Source of the DNA: Bryobacteraceae bacterium
GTDB lineage: Bacteria > Acidobacteriota > Terriglobia > Bryobacterales > Bryobacteraceae
Assembly (NCBI GenBank): GCA_025056455.1
Contig: JANWVY010000010.1
Location: 62,001-126,000 of the forward strand
Reading direction: 5' to 3'
Length of the DNA stretch: 64,000 bases
In this document: piece by piece, positions 28,176-36,170 of the stretch
How positions within the stretch are numbered: the stretch's first letter is position 1
How the letters are laid out: each line of letters opens with the position of its first letter
Made by a program: the position numbers and the translations under genes
Notes under the pieces: generated by a model
Databases searched by the model: none
Seen by the model: the letters and a program-made list of their open reading frames with translations, nothing else
Told to the model about the DNA's origin: nothing

Positions 28176-29645
28176 CCCGGGGCGTGAACAATCCGAAGCC
28201 TATAAAGTAAGTGCCAGGTCGCAAGGCAGGCCCGGAGATGGTAATGTCCTCGGTTCCGTCCGGACGCTCAGACCGAGCATCCGCGACCACCCGTCCACCC
28301 TCAAGCCCGATGTCCTGTCCAGCGCGAGCATACAAATCCACATCTGCACTCGCAGGTGTCGTGCGCAGCGTGATTTGAAGACTCGTAGCGTTTTCCGGCA
28401 CGTTGATGGTAAATCCATTGGTGCCACGGAACAGCGTCGGACTACTCACTGGACCCAGGGTGAAGCTACGGGGCTGACCAGAGATAAGGACATTGGCGGG
28501 CACCGTTGGCCCGGTCGCTGTAGTCACCGTAGCTGTCACCGTGAGTTGAATGCTCTTGTTGGGCGTGAACACTCCAAAGGCGATATAGTAAACATCCGGC
28601 TGCAACTGAGGCGGGGTAACGACGACCGATTCGTTAGAATCGCCATCCCGTTCCGAACGAAAGTCGGCCACCACTCGACCGTTTTCAAGCACTACGTTCT
28701 GCCCGCGACGCACATAGAGATCTACATCCGCCTCGGGCGTCGTTGAACGGAGCGTCACTTCGAGCCGCGTCGCATTGGGTGGAACGATAATGGTAAAGCT
28801 GTTGGTCCCAGCAACCAGCGTGGGGCGCGCAAAAGGCGGCAAGGTGAAACTGCGTGGCTCACTTGAGACCAGAGGGTTCTGCGTGCCCGCAGGCGGCGGC
28901 GTGCCACCAAGGACCGTAGCCGTAACAGAAACCTGAATGGGCGTATTCCGCGTGTAGACTCCAAAGGCGATAAAGTAGGTGCCCGGCTGCAACTGGGGCG
29001 GGGTAATGACGATCGATTCATTGGAATCTCCCTCCCGTTCGGAACGAAAATCAGCCACCACTCGACCGCCTTCTAGGCCCACATCTTGGTCGCGGCGGAC
29101 ATAGAGATCGACATCGGCATTCAAGGTGATCGCTCGCATGGTGACTTCGAGCCGCGTAGCCCCCTGCGGCACTGTAATGGTCAAACCCGAAGAGCCATTA
29201 AACAGGGTTGGGTTCTGCACGGGAGGAAAATTCACCGTGCGAGGAACACCCGAGGTCAGGGCCTGGCCCGTGGTCGGCGGCAGCGATGATCCGGCCGTTA
29301 CCGTGGCGGTCAGCGTCGTGCGGATTTCCACCCCCGGCGTAAACACACCCAGGGCGATAAACCATGCTCCGACGCGGAGATTGTTCCCCGTGATGACGAT
29401 TTGCTCGTCTCCGGCGGGACCTTCCGAGCGAAAGTCAGCTACCGCACGTCCCCCTTCGAGCGTGACATCCTGGCCAAAGCGAGCGTAGAGGTCAACATCG
29501 ACATTGGGAGTAGAGGTCCGGAGCGTGATTTCTAACCGCGTGGCGCCCGCCGGAACATTAATCGTGAAGCCATTGGGGCCGTTTAGCAACCGGGCAGAAG
29601 TCACAGCTGGAATCGTGATGCTGCGAGGCTGCCCTGAGATTAGCG
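26950..29645 (-). repeat. Seven tandem PPC-domain repeats
   Basis: Seven consecutive copies encode beta-sandwich PPC domains, with unit starts near 29640, 29265, 28875, 28490, 28105, 27700 and 27305, i.e. a period of about 375-405 bp. Conserved landmarks per unit are the SG-x-P-R-x-F start, PTLF-x-G, GATRLE-x-TLR, D(V/L)DLYxR-x-GQDV, and FIxxGVFTP. The third and fourth units are the most alike. The frameshift falls in the link between units four and five. Confidence 0.85.
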
Positions 29646-31071
29646 GCCCACCGGCAGGAAGGTTGGCCGCCGGAGGCGTCGTTGTCGCGCGGCCTTCAAG
29701 AAACTCGCGAATGACCGGATAAAAGCTAGAAAACCGCCCGTAGTTATCGGCAAACGGGGATTTGGCGCAGTATTCGAGCGCCGTATCGGCCTTGGGTCCG
29801 TGGCTCAAAATGCCAACCAATATGAGGTTCTCGCGAAACAGTCCCGAGCCTGACGATCCGCCTTCGGTCAGTCCACCTCCGCCCCAGAAAGCGCCCACAA
29901 ACGTCTCGAGATCTTTCCCCGAAAAGGGCACGGGCAGGCGCGAGGTTCCAAAGGAAATGCGCTGATAGTCACCCGCGGGATGATGGATCCCAGTAACTGA
30001 CAGCCCAGGGGGCAGCGGTGAAGGATCCCACCCCGAAAAATTCACGCCGTCGGGCAGACTGGTGAGTTGAATTAAGGCCGCATCGCCCGCGTTCACTGCC
30101 GTACCTGCGAGATAGCGCGCTCCAAGTGTACGCGGCACGTTGCGGCGGTCCGGCGGCGCACCATTACAGCGAGCGGCTCGATAATGCCAAAACGCGTTCA
30201 CGGTTCGCGCCGTCGCATCATTCGCGATGCAGTGCCGCGCAGTCAGAAAGTAAGGAATCCGGCTCTCATTACGGGTGTTTAGCAACGTTCCCGAGCAGGT
30301 CGCCGTTCGGCCGTTGGATTCAAACAGAATTTGGGCGACCGCTTTCGCTGTTTCCTCCCATTCGGGGTGGCAACTCACATCCAGATGGCAGGAGGCAGCG
30401 GTAGCGCGAACCGGAGTCTTTGAATCCGCAAACAGCGGCAGCCCATCCGGAGTGAGGTGGGAAATGGTGCGAACCTCGAAGGGAGGATGATCAATCGGTC
30501 CGAGAGCCGACGCTGGCTCGTACTCAATCACAAGGTTTTCGTTCAGAACAATGTCGCTCCAGAAATCGCCATCGCCAAAAATTCCGCGGCCCGTATACGG
30601 GCCATGGATCTCGGCCTCATCCCCCGAGCCGTCATGCACCCATACCCGGCCTGGGCCCACATCAAAGCGGGTGAAATGGACCCGCAACCCGGCCGCGCCG
30701 GGCGAACGAATGGAAACTCGCCAAACTTGCCTACCGCTGTCGAGCACATCGACGCGGGCCATCTGAAACACTTGCTCGGGCAGGTCCCGATGGAGTCCAG
30801 CAAAAGCCAGGCCTTCCGCCAGTCCTTGGCGCGCGGCAGCAATTTCGCGATCCGCGAGGACGGAGAGCCGGTATTCGGCCGCTGGCCGGAGTCTCATCGC
30901 GCGGCTCGGGATTGAGAGACGGAGCTCACGGAGGCGGCGAGCAGTCTCGGGATCAGAGTGCCGGAGCGCGCGCATGGGCCGGGCAACCGCAGCAGGTTCT
31001 ACCTGACCCAAGGCAGCCACTCTCAACAACACGAAACAAAACAGCAACGTTGCAGCGGCGCGGAAAGGCAT
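27940..31071 (-). CDS. Secreted trypsin-like protease with PPC repeats (frameshifted 5' part)
   Basis: The N-terminus has a signal peptide (about residues 1-22). A domain follows (about 75-190) shared with the small downstream gene, then a trypsin-fold protease at about 225-455. This resembles the lysyl-endopeptidase (S1) group, with His in FLTARHC, Asp in AGDAALIQL and Ser in EGGSSGSGLF. Several Cys pairs fit an exported enzyme. Four PPC repeats follow. From about residue 964 the frame runs out of register: after GFGLFTPR the sequence becomes unrelated, while the next frame reads on as a normal PPC unit. One extra base in the CCCCGGGG run (28175-28182) explains it. It is a true mutation or a sequencing error; the protease itself is intact. 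Confidence 0.85.
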   Translation of the reverse strand: MPFRAAATLLFCFVLLRVAALGQVEPAAVARPMRALRHSDPETARRLRELRLSIPSRAMRLRPAAEYRLSVLADREIAAARQGLAEGLAFAGLHRDLPEQVFQMARVDVLDSGRQVWRVSIRSPGAAGLRVHFTRFDVGPGRVWVHDGSGDEAEIHGPYTGRGIFGDGDFWSDIVLNENLVIEYEPASALGPIDHPPFEVRTISHLTPDGLPLFADSKTPVRATAASCHLDVSCHPEWEETAKAVAQILFESNGRTATCSGTLLNTRNESRIPYFLTARHCIANDATARTVNAFWHYRAARCNGAPPDRRNVPRTLGARYLAGTAVNAGDAALIQLTSLPDGVNFSGWDPSPLPPGLSVTGIHHPAGDYQRISFGTSRLPVPFSGKDLETFVGAFWGGGGLTEGGSSGSGLFRENLILVGILSHGPKADTALEYCAKSPFADNYGRFSSFYPVIREFLEGRATTTPPAANLPAGGPLISGQPRSITIPAVTSARLLNGPNGFTINVPAGATRLEITLRTSTPNVDVDLYARFGQDVTLEGGRAVADFRSEGPAGDEQIVITGNNLRVGAWFIALGVFTPGVEIRTTLTATVTAGSSLPPTTGQALTSGVPRTVNFPPVQNPTLFNGSSGLTITVPQGATRLEVTMRAITLNADVDLYVRRDQDVGLEGGRVVADFRSEREGDSNESIVITPPQLQPGTYFIAFGVYTRNTPIQVSVTATVLGGTPPPAGTQNPLVSSEPRSFTLPPFARPTLVAGTNSFTIIVPPNATRLEVTLRSTTPEADVDLYVRRGQNVVLENGRVVADFRSERDGDSNESVVVTPPQLQPDVYYIAFGVFTPNKSIQLTVTATVTTATGPTVPANVLISGQPRSFTLGPVSSPTLFRGTNGFTINVPENATSLQITLRTTPASADVDLYARAGQDIGLEGGRVVADARSERPDGTEDITISGPALRPGTYFIGFGLFTPRGDRPSHCDRNNHNDSCAPASGHGTGHAHQWRSHAVPADCGERANAFCGQSRIPSASSAGSEPAGDSPIRLDGFRAGGP

Positions 31072-31222
31072 ACGGGCCCGACATTTTAGCTCACCACGGT
31101 CAGGCGAGCAAAATGAGGCCTCGCGGGGGAATCGATTGTCCTCTGCCGCGTCCAGGTAGACTCATCCCAGCCTGCAGTTTGCAGGGCTCTCCCCTAGACC
31201 TGACCCAACACCCTACCCCACA

Positions 31223-31281
31223 CCGAGGCCCCGCACTCGCCCCACGGCCGAAGGCCGCCGCGCCTCCTTACGGCGCCTCGG
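31223..31281. other. Structured GC-rich intergenic element
   Basis: Between the BNR gene and the protease gene lie nested inverted repeats. The outer arms are CCGAGG (31223-31228) and CCTCGG (31276-31281). The inner hairpins are GGCC-GAA-GGCC (31246-31256) and GCGCC-N7-GGCGC (31260-31276). No T-run follows on the minus strand, so it is not a classic terminator. It could be a REP-like element or an RNA structure in the leader of the protease transcript. The rest of the gap (31072-31334) shows nothing recognisable. Confidence 0.4.
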
Positions 31282-31334
31282 ACGTCCAGTTCGAGGCGGG
31301 ATTTGCATCCGTGAACCCAAGCAAACGATGGGTT

Positions 31335-32726
31335 CTAGTTGGCTGGCAGCGGAATCCGCTCTGGTTTGGCGAACTCCCCACTCATACGCGGAGGCAAACG
31401 CCATACGGCAGTCCCTTCGCGATCGGTAAAGTACAGATGAGACTCCGAGGGTTTCTTGGTGTCGCCGTCGGCCCATAGTGCGTAAAATTGCGGATGGGCG
31501 TTGACCGGCCTGCGAGCGTAAGTGTGGTTTTTCTCCCTGGCCGCCGTCAACCGTTTCACTCGCTTCCAACTGCCGCCCCGGTCCCGGCTCAGCCACATCA
31601 CCATATCACCGCCAGCCATGTAAGGCTGTGGACCTGGCTCCGTAGGCGCGATGATTCGCCAGGTTCCGCCAGGTTCGATCCAGATTGCCCCAAAGTCGTA
31701 GTTGTGATCCGAACGGGCAAACTCTCGAATCTCCCAGTTTTTTCCCGTCCAGCGAGCTGTATGCCAGATTCGCGGATCGTTCTTGGGCCCCGCCTCATAA
31801 CCGTTGCTCGTCAAATAGAGGATTACGGGATGGCCATCCGCCTCAAACGCTAAATCTTTTAAATAGACCAATCGCCGTTCAGCCTGGTAGTTGTGCACCA
31901 AGGCCGGGTTATCCGCGGAGCGCAGCGGCAGATTCAAGATTTGCCCTGAGACCGTTGTCCAGATCTGACCAAGATCTCGGGTTTCAGCGTAATAGAGATT
32001 GGTTCGAGCGTTGAGACCCAGCGGTTTTGGATGAAAATTAAAGGCGGTGGCTGAACGCCCTGAAGCATGCGCTGTCACCTGGTAGTGCCCCAAGTCCACC
32101 CGGGCGAAAAGTCGCGCGGGGGTCCACTCCCGCCCATCCAAGCTCGTGCTCCAGTACAAGCTGCGTCCTCCGTCTTCATAGATCGTATGGAGGAAGAAGA
32201 ACCCCTGGCCGCGGTGGAACCAGGGATGCCCATAGGAAAAGTTCGTGGTCCGCACGAGATCAAACTCGCGAATATCGAAAGGCCTTCGACTGCGGTGGAT
32301 GTAGGATGGTCGGACTGTTCCATGAGCGTTTGAGAAGATCCAGAGATGCCCGCCGTCATCAATGGCCATCACCGGGTTGTCATGGGCGTCGTTGGTCTTT
32401 TTGTTCAGCAATTGTGTGGGCCGCGGCACCAAACCCGTGCGGTGGTCAAAATAAGACACCATGATCAGAAGCTCCTGTTTGCCCTCTACGCTGCCGCCGT
32501 AGCAGAAGAATGTCTTTTGCTGCGACGGCACATGGATTGCGATCGGAGACTGCTGGTGCGGATAAGTGGCGAAGCCACCGCTGTACTTGAATCGATACTC
32601 GTCGTGCGAGGGCTGATTGGAATACCAAATGCCGCGGTAGCCGTCTAACACAACAGGGACTTCTCCCAGCGCAGGCCCGGCGAACAAAGCCGCTGCTAAG
32701 AACCAGGTTGAGTTCTCAGGTCGCAT
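31335..32726 (-). CDS. Secreted BNR-repeat protein (BNR_4-like)
   Basis: This 463-residue protein has a signal peptide (about 1-21, ending FAGPALG). The body has the beta-propeller look of BNR_4-type proteins: GYRGIWYSNQPSHDEYRFKY, DAHDNPVMAIDDGGHLWIF, YWSTSLDGREWTP and YYAETRDLGQIWTTV, with Asp-box-like turns. Members include polysaccharide lyases and uncharacterised secreted proteins; I cannot assign the activity. The conserved His and Tyr residues in SYGHPWF and YQVT would suit a lyase. It follows the truncated receptor gene on the same strand by 21 bp. Confidence 0.65.
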   Translation of the reverse strand: MRPENSTWFLAAALFAGPALGEVPVVLDGYRGIWYSNQPSHDEYRFKYSGGFATYPHQQSPIAIHVPSQQKTFFCYGGSVEGKQELLIMVSYFDHRTGLVPRPTQLLNKKTNDAHDNPVMAIDDGGHLWIFSNAHGTVRPSYIHRSRRPFDIREFDLVRTTNFSYGHPWFHRGQGFFFLHTIYEDGGRSLYWSTSLDGREWTPARLFARVDLGHYQVTAHASGRSATAFNFHPKPLGLNARTNLYYAETRDLGQIWTTVSGQILNLPLRSADNPALVHNYQAERRLVYLKDLAFEADGHPVILYLTSNGYEAGPKNDPRIWHTARWTGKNWEIREFARSDHNYDFGAIWIEPGGTWRIIAPTEPGPQPYMAGGDMVMWLSRDRGGSWKRVKRLTAAREKNHTYARRPVNAHPQFYALWADGDTKKPSESHLYFTDREGTAVWRLPPRMSGEFAKPERIPLPAN

Positions 32727-32747
32727 ACACGCTCGATCGGTTTCCGG

Positions 32748-35123
32748 TCAAAAGAAAAATCGTAGAGCAAAGCGGAGCTGCCGCTCGTCGGCCCGCGCGC
32801 TCGTAATTTCCGTGTAGCCACCCAAGCTCCGGATGCTGCCGTCGCTGTTCAGCACCAAATTCGATACGTTTGTACCCGGATTGTTGAAGTGCGGGGTGTT
32901 GGTAGCGTTGAATGCCTCAGCGCGAAACTGCAAGTGCAGGCGCTCGGTCACTGCGAATGTCCGAAAGAGCCCTAGATCCAGGTTCACTAGTCCTGGCCCT
33001 CGCAAGTTCGACAGTCCTGCGTTGCCAAAACGAGCCGCTGTAACCGGTGCAAAGGCAGTGGGGTCAAAGTAGGACTGTCCCGGCCCTGTCCCTCCCAAGA
33101 TGGCCACCTTCGGCTTCACTTGGTCGGCCACCTGGCTGTTGCCCGGCGCATTTAGAGGAGTTGGCGATGAAGTGACCGTGAAGGGAGTACCGCTGTAGGC
33201 GCTGAAAATACCGTTAATCTGCCAGCCTCCTGCTAGCAACGCAGGAAGTCCTGCTTTAGCCCTCGCTTTTCCTCTACCAAACGGCAGTTCCCAAATACCA
33301 AAGAGGCGGAGATTTTGAGGGCGGTCAAAGCTGAGGAGTGAACGATTCCTCGCCAGCACCTCAACCCAGTTGAAGAACAGTCCGCTGTCGTTGTTCTCCC
33401 CAAACCCCAGAGCTTTGCTCCAAGTATAGGCGGCGCCGAGGCTGAAACCTTGACGAAAACGCCTGTCCATCTGAACTTGCAAAGAGTCATAAACAGACGT
33501 ATAAGCTGGCTCGTGCAACGTGGTTGCGACGTTCCGGCGGAACGCAGCAAAGAAGGGCCGCCCGGCCGCTCCACCGCCTGGCGGCGCCGCGTTCAAGACC
33601 CGGCGGTTGGTCAGCCGGATGGTTCGCGAGGCCACATAGCCTGCTTGAGCGACAAAGCCCCACCGCAGCTCCCGCTGCAGCGTAAAGTTGAACGACTGCA
33701 CATAGCCCCGATCAAAACGTTGTGGAATCGTCAGGGTAGTCACCGAGGGAGGAAGCTCTAGCACGCCCCGACCAATGTCCGGCAGCTCAGGTAGCGGGAT
33801 GCCGTCCGCTGTACGTCCAGCTGGGGCAAAGGTGTTCGGTGCAACAATCGACTGCTCGATCACTGTGGGGTAGGAACTCCGGAGGGGAATCGCCAACGGG
33901 AAGGGGTCAATGCTGATCCCGTACCCAGCCCGAATTACGAGCTTTTCCATCGCCCGCCAAGCCAAGCCCACCCGCGGCGCAAATAGCTTTTTGCTCAGCT
34001 CTACGCCTGTGTCAAGTGGTGTAGCCCCCAGCCCGCCGATTAGCATCTGGTTGGTCGTCCAGTCGTAGCGCTCTACCCCGCGCTTTACCCGCGTCACCAT
34101 CGGATAGTACTCCCACCGTAATCCTAGGTTGAAGGTGAGTTTGCGCGTTAGCTGCCAGCGGTCACGCACGTAAAAACCCATATTCGTTAACCGGGTACGC
34201 ATGAAATCTGTCGTTGGAATACTCTTGCCAAAGCTGCTTGGCAACCCCAATAGAAATGCGGCTAACGAATTAAACTGGTTGGGCGCTAGCCCGCCATTCA
34301 GCGCCGTTATGCCGCCGGTGAAGTTGAACCCTCCGCGCGGACCAAAACTACCCGCTGGCTGGTAATGGTTCATGTGCTGCCGAGCGATTTCTCCTCCCCA
34401 GCGGAAGTTGTGCGCGCCACGGGTCCAACTGGCGTTGGCAGAATACTGAAACTGACGGTCAGTGCGAAAACGAGGGCTCGAAGCAATATATCCGCCCATA
34501 CCTTCATAATTGGTGACCTGAAAGCCCGGAAAACCACTTTCTCGCACCGTCGGACCATTGGTGCCGGGAATCTTCAGCACGTCGAGTCCGATATTTCGCC
34601 CGAAGAATTCATCGTGGCCATTCTGGTTTTGCTCGGTGTAGCCAAAATGGCCATCGACCAGCACCGAAGGTGTAAAGACATGTGTACCGCCCAACGTAAG
34701 ACTATGAACCGTACCTCTGTCGCTACCTGGAAACGTGGACGCAACGCCGCGCCCGCCAGCTTCGCCCAGCGCCGGCGGGTCGTACGTCCTGTAGCGAAAC
34801 AGCGCATACCGACCAAATAGGGAAGACTTGGCGCCCGAGTACCAGTTGAGTTTTCCATCATAGTTATTGCGATCGATCAACATCGGGGCCGAGGCAAAGA
34901 AGTTTTGTGCGAAACGGTCAAATGTCGGTTCGGGAACCAAAGCTAGCACCTGGCGCGAGACGCGGTCAATTCGCGAGGCCGGGATGAGCAGATTCGGAAA
35001 TGGCTGCCGCCCGGCGCCATTGGAGGCCCCAGTAGCTGGATCGTTAGAAACTTCACCAACCGACTCCGTGAAAACATGACAGCCTGATTCTATTTCCCGG
35101 GCGCGCAAGAGGCAACCAGCCAA
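32748..35123 (-). pseudogene. TonB-dependent receptor, 5'-truncated
   Basis: This frame of 791 codons is clearly the barrel part of a TonB receptor. It reads FPNLLIPASRIDRVSRQVL near its start and FNLGLRWEYYPMVTRVKRG in the middle, and ends RFALRFFF. Signal peptide, carboxypeptidase-regulatory domain and plug are all missing, so the product could not insert normally or gate transport. Receptor-like sequence begins only at about 35060. The first 20 codons (TTG start) have no relation to receptors and run up to 20 bp from the next gene. This looks like a deletion that removed the 5' third or more. The full-length relative at 20081-23191 shows what is lost. Confidence 0.8.
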
Positions 35124-35143
35124 TCCCTGCTCCAGGGATCCGA

Positions 35144-36124
35144 TTAAACATAATCATCCACAAATGTTTTTGCAGGATCGAGACAAGCGGGCTCAACCGA
35201 GGCCACCGATTGCGCCACGACGCGACATACGGCAGAAGCTGCCGCCAGATCGAGGCGTCCCACCGTGTCGAGCGTAGGAAGCATGCCCCTTATGGCCTCG
35301 ACGTCAGCGCGGGCGTCCGGCGCCCGGACCGATTCGGGTAACGCCGCGCGAATCTGCTCTGGCTGCCGATCCGACATCCAGCGATTTGCTGCTAAGAAAC
35401 ATTGAGCGAGCTGGCGCGCCGCTCCGGAGTTCGACTCAAGCCAGCGACGAAGAGCCATTAAACAAAGTGAAGGATAGATCGGATGTCCTAAGAATTCCTG
35501 CGAACCGCGCTCGGTACGCAGGTCGGCCAGAATGGTCAGCGCAGGAAATTTCAAAGCCAGCGTCGCTAGCCCGAGGTTGGTCATCATGGCGGCATCCACT
35601 TTTCCGTATTCCATGGCGGCGACGGCGCTCGCCGACACGCCAATCGCAACCGTCTTCACTTCCTCAAGAGCCACGCCGCGCCGGCGCAAGATGGCGTTTA
35701 GTAGGTGATGCGACGAGGAGCCGGGCCCCGGAATGCCCACCTGGCAACCCCGCAAATCCCTAATGGTCTCGATCCGGCGGGAGGCTTGGGGCGAAACCGC
35801 CAGGACGCTTCCCGGCCGGCGAGCGAGACACGCAAACGCCACGACGTCACGTCCTGAAGCCACCAGCGGCAAAAGAGCATCATAATAGGCTGTAGCAACA
35901 TCGCCTTCGCCCGCAAGGAGCGCTTCCATCATGCGGGGAAAGGCCTGGAAAAACTGAGGCTCCACGACGAGCCGGCGCTGCTCATAGTATCCCAGTCCCG
36001 TGCTGAGATGATGGCCGTAAGATTCCGGAAACGTCAACAAGCGCAGCGTAGAGGCTCGGCGACAGCCCAGTCCCAGCCCGCAGGCAGAGCACAGCAGCCG
36101 GCAAACGGCCAAGCGGCGATTCAT
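35144..36124 (-). CDS. NMT1/NitT-TauT-like substrate-binding protein
   Basis: This 326-residue periplasmic-binding-fold protein has an N-terminal leader with Cys residues (LLCSACGLGLGC), possibly a lipoprotein signal. The body shows the NMT1/SsuA-type pattern: TFPESYGHHLSTGLGYYE, EALLAGEGDVATAYYDALL, DLRGCQVGIPGPGSSSHHLL and VAAMEYGKVDAAMMTN. Such proteins bind nitrate, taurine, thiamine precursors and similar small molecules for ABC import. No permease or ATPase gene is adjacent, so its partner is elsewhere or lost. The ligand is unknown. Confidence 0.82.
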   Translation of the reverse strand: MNRRLAVCRLLCSACGLGLGCRRASTLRLLTFPESYGHHLSTGLGYYEQRRLVVEPQFFQAFPRMMEALLAGEGDVATAYYDALLPLVASGRDVVAFACLARRPGSVLAVSPQASRRIETIRDLRGCQVGIPGPGSSSHHLLNAILRRRGVALEEVKTVAIGVSASAVAAMEYGKVDAAMMTNLGLATLALKFPALTILADLRTERGSQEFLGHPIYPSLCLMALRRWLESNSGAARQLAQCFLAANRWMSDRQPEQIRAALPESVRAPDARADVEAIRGMLPTLDTVGRLDLAAASAVCRVVAQSVASVEPACLDPAKTFVDDYV

Positions 36125-36170
36125 CGTAGAAACCCCATGGTATTTTGGTTATTAGCTCTCACTCAACACA

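Noticed and set aside
35124-36124. The NMT1-like gene as the missing 5' end of the truncated receptor
   Set aside because: It has its own complete periplasmic-binding fold and stop codon and is not receptor-like.
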